A stretch of DNA of 62,996 bases, taken from Syntrophomonas sp. UBA5314 (lineage in GTDB: Bacteria; Bacillota; Syntrophomonadia; Syntrophomonadales; Syntrophomonadaceae). The stretch covers positions 1 through 62,996 of the forward strand of contig DHRK01000011.1 in NCBI GenBank assembly GCA_002410325.1, given 5' to 3'. Below are positions 26,779 to 35,168 of the stretch, piece after piece. The notes beneath the pieces were generated by a model, which was not told where the DNA came from, did not search any database, and saw only the letters and a list, made by a program, of their open reading frames with translations. Every line of letters begins with the position of its first letter. The stretch's first letter is position 1. A program made the translations under genes and the position numbers.

Positions 26779-29064
26779 ATGCAGAATACACCATATGTTT
26801 TAGAATTGGCGGATATTTCTCTGGACAGATATCACCTGAATCTGAACGAGGTCATATTTCACAATGCCAACGGATATATCGGTATTCGTTACGATTTTGA
26901 AGAAGGATATCCAGAAGGGTATAATTTTACCCCCAGTCAGTATATAAACGGGTTATATGATTACGCAGATTTACCGCAGGCTGAAAAACTATTTGGCCTG
27001 GTTAATGAAAAACAGACCATTCTTAATACGGCCAATACCCAAATCATCAGGATCATGTTTGATGATGAAGAATTCAGCATGTTTAAAGGGACGGTTCTTA
27101 GCAGCAATCTACGGCTGGATATGGAGCGGGGGATAACCGTTAGAAAAGTAAAATGGCGTTCACCCCAGGGCAAAGAAATGCTGTTAACCGTGACCCGGAT
27201 GGCTTCTTTTTATCAGTTGCCCCTTTTCACCATTGAATACGAAGTGGAGCCGCTGAATTTCTCCGCTCGAACCGTGATCGATTCAGTTCATGATGGCACG
27301 GTTTGTAATTATGCCAATCCGGCTGACCCGCGACTGGCCTGTGAATGCGTTCAATATTTAACCCCTTTGGGCTGTGAAATCAAGGAGGCGACTTCCTATA
27401 TAACTTCGAAAACCTCGAAATCGAATTTGGAGATCTGCAGCGGCGTCAAGAATGTCCTGTTTCAAGAGTACCAGCAGGAGTTTGTGATTGACAACAATGA
27501 TGCCCATTGCCGGTTTCACACCTATGCCCGGCAAGGGGAGAAAATCAGACTTATAAAATATGCGGTCTTCTGTGATTCCATTCGCCATGGCAATTGCCGG
27601 CTGCAAGCCGAGGCCGAGATGGAGCGGGCCCTATCTACTCCGCTGGAAACGCTTTATCGCAAGCAAACCGCTTATCTTGAGGATTACTGGAATAGTTGTA
27701 GGGTTGATATTGAGGGCGATCCGGAAAGCAATGCGGCGCTCCGCTACAGCATGTATCAATTGCTCCAATCGGTAGGCAAAGATCGCTTCAGCAATATATC
27801 ACCCAAGGGATTAAGCGGAGACGGATATGAAGGGCATTTCTTCTGGGATTCGGAAATGTACATTCAGCCCTTTTTTACTATTACCCGGCCGCATATTTCC
27901 AGGACGCTCATTGAGTACCGCTATGCCACACTGGATATGGCCAGGGAGAACGCCCGGATATTAGGACATCATTCCGGATCTCTTTATCCCTGGCGAACGA
28001 TTATGGGCCGCGAATGTTCAGGTTATTTCCCGGCCGGCTCGGCCCAATATCATATAAACGGTGACATTGCTTATGCGATTATCGCTTATTATTTGGCTTC
28101 CAAAGACCTGGCTTTTATAAAGGAAATGGGCGCCGAGATTATTTTTGAAACGGCCCGTTTATGGATAGATGCAGGCAATTTTCACGACGGTAAATTCCAT
28201 ATCAATGAGGTTACCGGGCCGGATGAATACACCTGCCTGGTGAACAATAACTACTATACCAATCTTCTGGCTCAATACCATTTGAACTGGGCGGCCAAAT
28301 TTTATTATTTATTAAAAGATTCTCAAATGCTGTTGGAACTAGAAGAGAAGATAGGTATTTCCGAGCGGGAAATTGAGTTATTCCAGAAAGCCTCGACCGG
28401 CATGTATTTACCCTATGATGAAAAACTGGGCATTAATCCTCAGGATGATTCCTTTCTGCAGAAAAAACGCTGGGATATTGACAGCATTCCCCCCCATAAA
28501 TTTCCACTGCTGCTGAATTATCATCCTATGCATTTGTACCGTCATCAAATATGCAAACAGGCCGATACGGTTATGGCTCACTTCCTTTTGGAAGATGCCC
28601 AGTCCCGGGAGACCATGTTGAATTCTTTTAAATACTATGAAAAAATCAGCACTCATGATTCTTCGCTTTCTATGTGTATATTCGGTATTATGGCAGCCCG
28701 GTTGGGAATGGAAGAAAAGGCATTTGCATATTTCAAAAATATTATCCGCGTGGATCTGGATGACACGCTTAACAATACTGTGGACGGGATTCATACTGCC
28801 AACATGGCCGGCAGCTATATGGCTGTGATCTACGGTTTTGGCGGCTTCCGTTTGAAAGAGAGCGGGATATTCCTGGCGCCCCTATTACCCGGGGATTGGT
28901 CTGCCTATAGTTTCAAGATTTCTTTTGAGGGAAGCAGGATTATGGTTCATGTCAAAGAAAGCGAATGCAAATTTGTTCTGGAACAGGGCGGCGCTAAGGA
29001 TATCCATGTATATGGGGATAAATACCTGTTAGAAGATGTGCTCATTGTTAAACGCCCTAAATAG
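26779..29064 (+). CDS. GH65 disaccharide phosphorylase (trehalose/maltose/kojibiose type)
   Basis: Predicted 761 residues, full length for GH65. Conserved features are H-F-F-W-D-S-E-M, the general acid E477 in I-N-E-V-T-G-P-D-E-Y, the K-Q-A-D-T-V segment and the C-terminal beta-sandwich. The enzyme cleaves a glucose disaccharide with phosphate to beta-glucose-1-phosphate and glucose. Between pgmB and a trehalose synthase gene, trehalose is the most likely substrate, but GH65 specificity for kojibiose or maltose cannot be told from motifs. Together with OtsAB this would allow both storage and phosphorolytic recovery of trehalose. Confidence 0.9.
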   Translation: MQNTPYVLELADISLDRYHLNLNEVIFHNANGYIGIRYDFEEGYPEGYNFTPSQYINGLYDYADLPQAEKLFGLVNEKQTILNTANTQIIRIMFDDEEFSMFKGTVLSSNLRLDMERGITVRKVKWRSPQGKEMLLTVTRMASFYQLPLFTIEYEVEPLNFSARTVIDSVHDGTVCNYANPADPRLACECVQYLTPLGCEIKEATSYITSKTSKSNLEICSGVKNVLFQEYQQEFVIDNNDAHCRFHTYARQGEKIRLIKYAVFCDSIRHGNCRLQAEAEMERALSTPLETLYRKQTAYLEDYWNSCRVDIEGDPESNAALRYSMYQLLQSVGKDRFSNISPKGLSGDGYEGHFFWDSEMYIQPFFTITRPHISRTLIEYRYATLDMARENARILGHHSGSLYPWRTIMGRECSGYFPAGSAQYHINGDIAYAIIAYYLASKDLAFIKEMGAEIIFETARLWIDAGNFHDGKFHINEVTGPDEYTCLVNNNYYTNLLAQYHLNWAAKFYYLLKDSQMLLELEEKIGISEREIELFQKASTGMYLPYDEKLGINPQDDSFLQKKRWDIDSIPPHKFPLLLNYHPMHLYRHQICKQADTVMAHFLLEDAQSRETMLNSFKYYEKISTHDSSLSMCIFGIMAARLGMEEKAFAYFKNIIRVDLDDTLNNTVDGIHTANMAGSYMAVIYGFGGFRLKESGIFLAPLLPGDWSAYSFKISFEGSRIMVHVKESECKFVLEQGGAKDIHVYGDKYLLEDVLIVKRPK

Positions 29065-29067
29065 GCG

Positions 29068-29292
29068 ATGCATCTTTTAGTTTTAGCCAAAATTATTGAA
29101 GTGGACCACGAAGAGATAACCCCGGAAACAGAATTGACCCATGAATATGGAATCAAGGCCATCGATGTTGCAAAACTGGTCATAGAATGTGAGAAGAAAT
29201 TCAAAATCATTATTCATGATGAAGATGTCCATACTTTTAGATCTGTAAATGATATTGTGGAATATATCAAGAGGGTTCAGTCTGATTGGTAA
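29068..29292 (+). CDS. Acyl-carrier-protein-like protein lacking the attachment serine
   Basis: Predicted 74 residues. The helix pattern (D-H-E-E-I-T-P-E-T-E-L, then I-D-V-A-K-L-V-I-E-C-E-K-K-F, then V-N-D-I-V-E-Y-I) is that of an acyl carrier protein. Where ACPs have D-S-L the sequence reads K-A-I, so the phosphopantetheine serine is replaced by alanine and the protein should not carry a 4'-phosphopantetheine arm at that site. The ATG lies three bases after the GH65 stop in the same frame, so translation probably depends on reinitiation; no separate binding site is seen. Function unknown. Confidence 0.7.
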   Translation: MHLLVLAKIIEVDHEEITPETELTHEYGIKAIDVAKLVIECEKKFKIIIHDEDVHTFRSVNDIVEYIKRVQSDW

Positions 29293-29666
29293 AGGGGGCG
29301 ATAAGCATTCTAAAGATAAAAAGAGTATATCAAGAAGCGGGCGGTGATGACGGTTATCGGATTCTGGTCGATAGATTATGGCCTCGCGGGCTTGCTAAAG
29401 AAAAAGCCAGCATAGATTATTGGGCTAAAGAAATAAGCCCGTCGCATGCTATCAGAAAATCTTTTAAGCATGAAGCCGGTCGGTTCGAAGATTTTAAGAA
29501 CGCCTATACTGATGAATTGGATACCAATCAACAGGCTGAGGAATTTTTGAACCTGCTAGGGGGAAAGCTCCGGGTCGGAAATGTCACCCTTTTGTTTGCC
29601 GCCAAAAATGAAACGATCAATCATGCGGTAGTATTAAAAGAGTGGATAGAAGAAAATTTAGTTTAG
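29286..29666 (+). CDS. DUF488 family protein
   Basis: Predicted 126 residues from a TTG that overlaps the previous gene by seven bases. The family signature D-G-Y-R-I-L-V-D-R-L-W-P-R-G follows near residue 25, then a conserved W-A-K-E-I-S-P-S, and a C-terminal alpha/beta half. DUF488 (YeaO-like) proteins are small and uncharacterised. The start is uncertain: AGGGGG at 29293-29298 would better serve a non-standard ATT at 29307. It appears to be the last gene of the trehalose operon. Confidence 0.83.
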   Translation: MVKGAISILKIKRVYQEAGGDDGYRILVDRLWPRGLAKEKASIDYWAKEISPSHAIRKSFKHEAGRFEDFKNAYTDELDTNQQAEEFLNLLGGKLRVGNVTLLFAAKNETINHAVVLKEWIEENLV

Positions 29667-29718
29667 GCTTTGATGATGCCGATAGATGAGTATTTAAGGA
29701 AATAAAATTTAACAGTGA

Positions 29719-29747
29719 TTGACAAATCGCGGTCAAGTGGGTATATT
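29719..29747 (+). promoter_or_regulatory. Promoter of the T-box-controlled operon
   Basis: TTGACA (29719-29724) is followed after exactly 17 bases by TATATT (29742-29747). Transcription would begin close to the first element of the T-box leader at about 29755-29780. Confidence 0.75.
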
Positions 29748-29780
29748 TATCTTTATATAATTTAAAAAATTTAAAGGCCT

Positions 29781-30013
29781 TGACGGAGAGAGTACTTTTC
29801 AGCCGAACGTTTTAGCGAGCCGGGGACGGTGCAAGCCCGGTACCAGTAGTCTGAACCCGAAAATCACTCCTGAGCTGCGGACCGAACGATTCATCCAGTA
29901 GGCTCCGACGGTTTTCCCCCGTCACCGGGAACGCATATGATGGTATGTCGTATTAATGGGTGGTATAGCGAATGCTTTAAGGCTTTCGTCCCTTTGGGAC
30001 GAAAGCCTTTTTT
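29781..30013 (+). promoter_or_regulatory. T-box leader, isoleucine (AUC) specifier
   Basis: Stem I shows the GAGAGAGTACTT element, then TTTTAGCGA and the distal GGTGCAAGCC loop. On its 3' side the sequence CGAAA-ATC-ACTCCTGAG aligns base for base with the specifier region of the B. subtilis glyQS leader (CGAAA-GGC-A...), placing ATC at 29863-29865: an isoleucine codon. A stem III (GACGG/CCGTC) follows near 29909-29923. The T-box sequence GGGTGGTATAGCG is at 29958-29970 (the usual GGTACCGCG is altered), and a terminator hairpin AAGGCTTTCGTCC / GGACGAAAGCCTT with a T-run ends the element at 30013. Uncharged tRNA-Ile should allow read-through into the oxidoreductase genes. Confidence 0.9.
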
Positions 30014-30040
30014 AATTTACCGGGACTGGAGGAAAAAGTC

Positions 30041-30625
30041 ATGGCAAGCAATAATATGGTAGAAATTCGCTGGCACGGCCGGGGCGGACAGGGAGCCAAA
30101 ATGGCCTGCCTGCTGCTGGCGGATGTGGCCGGTTTACAAGGAAAATTCGTGCAGGGATTCCCGGAGTATGGACCGGAACGGATGGGAGCCCCGATCACGG
30201 CTTATAACCGCATCAGTGAAAAACGGTGTACCATCCATTCCAACATTTACTATCCGGACTATGTGGTGGTAGTGGATGAAACTCTGCTGGACAGCGTAGA
30301 CGTTGCCGGAGGGCTGAAAGAGAGCGGTGCGATAATTATCAACACTCCCACTTCTCCCCGGGAGATGCGCCCCCGTCTGCGGGGATGGTCCGGAAAAGTC
30401 TGTACCATAGATGCCCGCCGTATTTCGGAAGAGATTCTGGGCGCAAACTTTCCGAATACTCCTATGCTGGCCGCTGCGGTTAAGGTGAGCGGCGTTTTGG
30501 AAACCGGACCTTTTTTAGTGGATATGGAAGAATCCTTTAAACATAAGTTTGCAGCCAAGCCCCAGCTTATCGAGGGGAACATGGCAGCCTTGAAAAAATC
30601 CCTGGAGGAGGTGCAGGTAGGATGA
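30041..30625 (+). CDS. 2-oxoacid:ferredoxin oxidoreductase, gamma subunit
   Basis: Predicted 194 residues with GGAGG ahead of the ATG. The N-terminus R-W-H-G-R-G-G-Q-G-A-K and the central G-F-P-E-Y-G-P-E-R-M-G-A-P are hallmarks of the gamma (POR_N-type) subunit of four-subunit pyruvate or branched-chain 2-oxoacid oxidoreductases. It begins 28 bases after the T-box terminator and overlaps the delta gene by four bases. Confidence 0.93.
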   Translation: MASNNMVEIRWHGRGGQGAKMACLLLADVAGLQGKFVQGFPEYGPERMGAPITAYNRISEKRCTIHSNIYYPDYVVVVDETLLDSVDVAGGLKESGAIIINTPTSPREMRPRLRGWSGKVCTIDARRISEEILGANFPNTPMLAAAVKVSGVLETGPFLVDMEESFKHKFAAKPQLIEGNMAALKKSLEEVQVG

Positions 30626-30930
30626 TTCGTGCGAAGGATATCAACGAACACACCCCCTGGCAGGATCTGACCCCCGGAGGGGAGATCTACGAACCGGGAA
30701 CCGCACGCTTATTCAATACCGGTACCTGGCGGACCGACACGCCCGTTTTTCACGAGGAAGCATGTAAACACTGCATGCTCTGTGTTCCGTTCTGCCCGGA
30801 CAGCGCTATTCCGGTGAAGGACGGGAAACGTCTGGACTTCGATTATATGCACTGCAAAGGCTGCGGGGTATGCAAGGAAGTGTGCCCCTTCCCGGCGATT
30901 ACCATGGTGAGTGGAGGTGCGGCCAAATGA
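30622..30930 (+). CDS. 2-oxoacid:ferredoxin oxidoreductase, delta (ferredoxin) subunit
   Basis: Predicted 102 residues. Two 4Fe-4S motifs are seen: C-K-H-C-M-L-C-V-P-F-C-P and C-K-G-C-G-V-C-K-E-V-C-P. It carries electrons between the catalytic core and external ferredoxin. Its stop overlaps the alpha start as ATGA. Confidence 0.93.
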   Translation: MIRAKDINEHTPWQDLTPGGEIYEPGTARLFNTGTWRTDTPVFHEEACKHCMLCVPFCPDSAIPVKDGKRLDFDYMHCKGCGVCKEVCPFPAITMVSGGAAK

Positions 30931-32117
30931 ACCACCGTCTTTCCGGTAACGAGGCTGTAGCTTATGCCATGAAGCAGATTAACCCTGATGTAATGGGAGC
31001 GTTTCCGATCACTCCATCAACTGAAATTCCTGAATACTTTGCCGGTTATGTGGCCAACGGCGAGGTCAATACGGAATACGTAGCCGTGGAGTCCGAGCAC
31101 AGTTCAATGTCCGTGTGCATTGCGGCGCAAGCGGCCGGAGCCCGATCGGTCTGCGCCACTTCATCCTGCGGATTGGCACTGATGTACGAACTTTTGTACG
31201 TGGCGGCTTCATGCCGTCTGCCTATTACCCTGGCCTGCGTCAACCGGGCCCTTTCCGGGCCGATTAACATAAACCACGACTACTCCGACTCCATGGGAGC
31301 CCGTGATAGCGGCTGGATCCAAATCTATGCCGAAAACAATCAGGAGGCCTACGATAATTTTCTCATGGCCATGCCGATCGGCGAGACCCCGAGGGTGCGT
31401 TTGCCGGTGATGGCCTGTATGGATGGCTTCATTACCAGTCATGCGGTAGAAAATATCGAGCTTTTGGATACGGATGCGGTGCGCAGGTTTGTCGGGGAAT
31501 ACAAGCCTGAAAACTATCTGCTGAAAAAAGAAAATCCGCTGGCGGTGGGACCGTACGATGTGAGTCCCTATTACATGGAACACAAGGTCCTGGAGGCTGA
31601 GGCGATGAAGGCAGCCAAAGCCCGCATACTAGAGGTGGCCGCAGAGTTTGAAAAGATTTCCGGCCGGCGCTATGGCCTGTTTGAAGAATATAGGATGGAA
31701 GATGCCGATCTGGCCCTGGTCCTGATGGGGTCCACCGCCGGAACCGCCAAAGCAGCTGTCGACAAGCTGCGGAATGATGGGGTAAAGGCCGGGCTGGTCA
31801 AAATCAGGGTATTCCGTCCTTTCCCGGGCGAGGAACTGGCCCGGGTATTGGCGGGCACCAGGGCGGTAGCCGTCATGGATAAATCCGAGGGCTTTTCAGC
31901 CAACGGAGGCCCATTATTTGCCGAGACCCGCAGTGCTTTGTACGATCTGCCGGAACGCCCCTATCTGATTGATATCGTTTACGGGTTGGGCGGTCGTGAC
32001 GCAAAAGTCGAGGATATTGAAAAAGTTTTCAGCCGGCTGGCGGATATTGCGGTGACCGGTGAGATTGGACCGGTATACACCCACATGGGACAGAGGTCAA
32101 AGGGGGAAAAAGCGTGA
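30927..32117 (+). CDS. 2-oxoacid:ferredoxin oxidoreductase, alpha subunit
   Basis: Predicted 396 residues from the ATG at 30927 (MNHRLSGNEA), overlapping the delta gene by four bases; the frame is open upstream but within delta. G-N-E-A-V-A-Y-A-M-K, F-P-I-T-P-S-T-E-I and E-S-E-H-S-S-M-S are typical alpha-subunit motifs. This chain and beta form the active site for thiamine-dependent oxidation of a 2-oxoacid to acyl-CoA and CO2, or the reverse carboxylation. Pyruvate or a branched-chain 2-oxoacid would fit; the isoleucine T-box upstream favours a link to isoleucine synthesis. Confidence 0.92.
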   Translation: MNHRLSGNEAVAYAMKQINPDVMGAFPITPSTEIPEYFAGYVANGEVNTEYVAVESEHSSMSVCIAAQAAGARSVCATSSCGLALMYELLYVAASCRLPITLACVNRALSGPININHDYSDSMGARDSGWIQIYAENNQEAYDNFLMAMPIGETPRVRLPVMACMDGFITSHAVENIELLDTDAVRRFVGEYKPENYLLKKENPLAVGPYDVSPYYMEHKVLEAEAMKAAKARILEVAAEFEKISGRRYGLFEEYRMEDADLALVLMGSTAGTAKAAVDKLRNDGVKAGLVKIRVFRPFPGEELARVLAGTRAVAVMDKSEGFSANGGPLFAETRSALYDLPERPYLIDIVYGLGGRDAKVEDIEKVFSRLADIAVTGEIGPVYTHMGQRSKGEKA

Positions 32118-33052
32118 ACAAGGTATACAACCTGAAACAGGAAGCAGAAAAGCCGGTACGTCTCACCGGAGGGCACCGGCTCTGCGCCGGTTGCGGCGCC
32201 GGAGTCGTTGTGGCCGGGGTTCTGCGCGCTCTGGATAAAGAAGACCGGGCGGTGGTGGTTAATGCCACCAGTTGTCTGGAGGTATCCACCTTTATGTATC
32301 CTTACACGGCCTACATGGACAGCTATATTCATTCCGCTTTTGAAAACTCGGCAGCTACCTGTTCCGGAGTGGAAGCAGCCTATAACGCTTTAAAACGCCG
32401 CGGCAAAGTGGAGGGCACCGTAAAATTCATCACTTTTGCAGGTGACGGCGGCACTTATGATATAGGGTTTCAATCCCTGTCCGGGGCCATGGAACGCGGT
32501 CATGACATGGTCTACGTCTGCTATGACAACGAGGCTTACATGAATACCGGAATCCAGCGTTCATCTTCAACGCCTCGTTTTGCCCGCACCACTACCACGC
32601 CGGTAGGCTCTGCGGGGCAGGGTAAGAAACAGAATAAAAAAGATCTGACTGAGATTTTGGTGGCGCATAGTATCCCTTATGTAGCTCAGACGGCTCCTAT
32701 AGGCAATTTCAAGGATCTGCACACCAAATCTTATAAAGCCATTTACACAGAGGGCCCTTGCTTTTTGAACATATTGTCCCCCTGTCCCCGCGGATGGGAC
32801 TATCCCATGGCCAAACTGGCCGAGATCTCCAAGCTGGCGGTGGATACCTGCGTATGGCCGCTTTTCGAAGTTGAGGAGGGAGTGTGGCGTTTGAGCTATA
32901 CCCCGAGAAAAAAGCTGCCCGTTCAAGACTTTCTCCGCTCGCAGGGTAGATTCCGCCATATGTTCCAGCAGGGCAATGAGTGGATGCTTGAAGAAGCGCA
33001 AGCCTACGTGGATCAAAAATGGGAACGCCTGCTGGAGCGTACCGGTGCTTAA
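32114..33052 (+). CDS. 2-oxoacid:ferredoxin oxidoreductase, beta subunit
   Basis: Predicted 312 residues, GTG start overlapping alpha by four bases. The thiamine diphosphate motif reads G-D-G-G-T-Y-D-I-G and ends near N-E-A-Y-M-N-T-G. The iron-sulfur cysteines include C-A-G-C-G-A-G near the N-terminus and further cysteines in C-P-R-G-W. It completes the gamma-delta-alpha-beta order of archaeal-type four-subunit enzymes. Confidence 0.93.
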   Translation: MNKVYNLKQEAEKPVRLTGGHRLCAGCGAGVVVAGVLRALDKEDRAVVVNATSCLEVSTFMYPYTAYMDSYIHSAFENSAATCSGVEAAYNALKRRGKVEGTVKFITFAGDGGTYDIGFQSLSGAMERGHDMVYVCYDNEAYMNTGIQRSSSTPRFARTTTTPVGSAGQGKKQNKKDLTEILVAHSIPYVAQTAPIGNFKDLHTKSYKAIYTEGPCFLNILSPCPRGWDYPMAKLAEISKLAVDTCVWPLFEVEEGVWRLSYTPRKKLPVQDFLRSQGRFRHMFQQGNEWMLEEAQAYVDQKWERLLERTGA

Positions 33053-33113
33053 ACTTAATCTTAGACTGAGGATATAATATGGTATGATAACTCTTAACAA
33101 GGGGGTTTTGCCT

Positions 33114-34022
33114 GTGGAACAGACGATGTTTACCAATGAGGTAATTTTATCCTGGCTTCGTTATTTTTCCCAAAATGTTGATATAAACCTGGCAAAACTG
33201 AAGATGCTGGACATGACCGGGAGGAATAAGAACCTGATTCCGGCCGTTATGAGCAACCGGGCGGTGCTGGTCTTTGTGGACGCCGGGCATCCGGATATCT
33301 TCTACGATATGTGGAACGCGGAATTGGGAGACTGTGTTATCTGGTACAATGAGGGCTCGGACCCCATCGGCGAGATCAAGCACGACAAGGTCTCAGACAT
33401 GATCAACCGCGGGATCAATTACTCGGCGGCCATGTTGATTCTGAATCCCAACGCGGCCACGAATTATCAGATAGGTATAGATAACAGCCGCTTCGCCTGC
33501 GGCTCGGTTCAATATGTGTGCCGGGAAGCTCGGGCTGTTATAATGAGTAAGCTCAATCTGGGAGACCAGGATAATATATGTATCATCTCAGGTGAGAGCA
33601 TCGCGGTGGAGGCCGCCATGATTGCTGCCGAGGGCAGTATCATTGCTGTGGAATATGACCGCAGGGATCGGAATACTATGGAATGTAATGTTGAAAAATT
33701 TGGCATCTCCAACGTAATAATCGTTGACTCTCTGGAAGACGGTATCCTGGATAAGCTGCCGGTGCCGGACATAGCGTTTATAGTAGCAAGTCCTAAGATC
33801 GGCAGTGAAATAAAGAGCCTGCTGGCCGTCAATCCCATCATGGATTTTGTTATATACACGTATGACTTCGAAACTCTAACATCTCTTCCTGCCTTGTTTC
33901 AGGAAAACGGCTTGGAGCGCACTGAAGCGGTCCTGATAGAGGTATCGCGAGTCAACAGCAAAAACATGATTGAGCCATTCCCGGCTCCCTGGCTGATCTC
34001 TGCCAGACGCGTTAAAGGATAA
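33114..34022 (+). CDS. CobL/CbiT-like methyltransferase-fold protein
   Basis: Predicted 302 residues from a GTG at 33114, which has AAGGGGG eight bases upstream. The C-terminal half resembles the CbiT methyltransferase domain (R-E-A-R-A-V-I-M-S-K-L, then E-A-A-M-I-A-A-E-G-S-I-I-A-V-E-Y-D and F-G-I-S-N-V-I-I-V). The S-adenosylmethionine loop, usually G-A-G-S-G, here reads S-G-E-S, so activity is uncertain. The N-terminal half is CbiE-like and degenerate. No other corrin genes are near. It follows the beta gene by 61 bases and precedes a strong terminator, so it may be the last gene of the T-box operon. Confidence 0.65.
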   Translation: MEQTMFTNEVILSWLRYFSQNVDINLAKLKMLDMTGRNKNLIPAVMSNRAVLVFVDAGHPDIFYDMWNAELGDCVIWYNEGSDPIGEIKHDKVSDMINRGINYSAAMLILNPNAATNYQIGIDNSRFACGSVQYVCREARAVIMSKLNLGDQDNICIISGESIAVEAAMIAAEGSIIAVEYDRRDRNTMECNVEKFGISNVIIVDSLEDGILDKLPVPDIAFIVASPKIGSEIKSLLAVNPIMDFVIYTYDFETLTSLPALFQENGLERTEAVLIEVSRVNSKNMIEPFPAPWLISARRVKG

Positions 34023-34063
34023 GGATACCGCCGAGGGCCTGGGAACCGCTAGACTGATTATTA

Positions 34064-34105
34064 AAGCTGCATGAGAGTCATTTTGACTATAACATGCAGC
34101 TTTTT
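34064..34105 (+). terminator. Rho-independent terminator
   Basis: AAGCTGCATG (34064-34073) pairs with CATGCAGCTT (34093-34102), a 10-bp perfect stem, and TTTTT follows. It ends the oxidoreductase operon. Confidence 0.85.
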
Positions 34106-34706
34106 GCATATTTTATCATCGTTTTCAGGATCAATACTATACTCCACCTCCACCAAGTTTAATTTGCTCAAGACCCGGAAGGGTATTTTCGTTTAAAGCC
34201 TTCTTAATTCATTACAAGAATGCTTGCTTCTTCTCTTTTCTTCTACAAAATGACTTTATATGCTATTTAGCCGATGTGTATAACTTTTGTAAAATTTTTT
34301 CAATTCACAAATATGACCGTTTGAGTTTAAAAGGGAATATTTCAGTTAAGATAACAAACAACTGAGGTACTTCAATTAGGCACTGTTCCAATAGTACATG
34401 GCTGTTTTACAATTAATCCCAATAACCTTGACGTTATTTATACCAGGGTATAATATTGGTTTAACAGAAAAATAACAATACATTCCATTAAAAGAACATA
34501 ATGTTATATTCCCATAAAACTGGTGTTTGGGAAGGTGATAAAACTTAGTAAGATTATGTCGGATGTCTAGTATTTTCGACTCGCAGCCCATTAGAAGGCA
34601 TTCGCAGTCGACAAGGAGGTAAGGGAGGTAATACGGAAAAGAAAACCCTTGCTAAAAATTACTGTATCGTATTTTGTTTGGTATAGTAAAGAAAGGTGGA
34701 CTCCCA
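34106..34706. other. AT-rich intergenic region without recognised genes
   Basis: About 600 bases, clearly more AT-rich than the flanks. Short frames occur on both strands but none has a binding site or a known motif. It should hold the promoter of the small exported protein gene that follows. No RNA element is recognised. Confidence 0.5.
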
Positions 34707-35150
34707 GTGAACAGGAAGAATTTTAAAATGGCAATTATCAGCTTCTTTCTTACATTCCTGCTTACAATAAGTGCAGTAACGGTATATGCATACACAGAAA
34801 GCACCTGGTGGAACTATGGGCCAATTTCTGGTTATTACTACTCAAGTGCGGCTAGATGCTATTCTAACGAACCATCAGGAGCGATGGCGACTACGTGCGT
34901 ACAACCCCAATATGGTGGAACAGCACCTTCGGGGTATATGGGTTGTTATGCTAGGTTATATAATGGTGCAGGTTATTTAAAAAATTATTCCTCTTGGTAT
35001 TTTAATTCTGGTGTATCTTATGGTATCGAAGGTGGCGCATCGCCATATTATGTTCATGACAATTATTACAGCTACGGTATCAATGCAGCTTATAATGGTA
35101 GTGAATATGCTTATTATTACACATATCAAAGTCCAGTAATTTATTATTAG
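34707..35150 (+). CDS. Small tyrosine-rich exported protein
   Basis: Predicted 147 residues from a GTG at 34707 with AAGGTGGA seven bases upstream. The first 30 residues are a clear signal peptide (N-R-K-N-F-K, then a hydrophobic core, ending V-Y-A-Y). The mature part is rich in Tyr, Ser and Gly with three cysteines and many Y-Y pairs (G-Y-Y-Y-S-S, Y-A-Y-Y-Y-T-Y). I do not recognise the family. It is followed 18 bases later by another exported-protein gene, and both lie in AT-richer DNA, hinting at transfer. Confidence 0.75.
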   Translation: MNRKNFKMAIISFFLTFLLTISAVTVYAYTESTWWNYGPISGYYYSSAARCYSNEPSGAMATTCVQPQYGGTAPSGYMGCYARLYNGAGYLKNYSSWYFNSGVSYGIEGGASPYYVHDNYYSYGINAAYNGSEYAYYYTYQSPVIYY

Positions 35151-35168
35151 CTGATGGGGGTGAATTTA

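Noticed and set aside
30259..30651. Minus-strand frames across the oxidoreductase genes
   Set aside because: Shadows of well-matched conserved genes on the plus strand.
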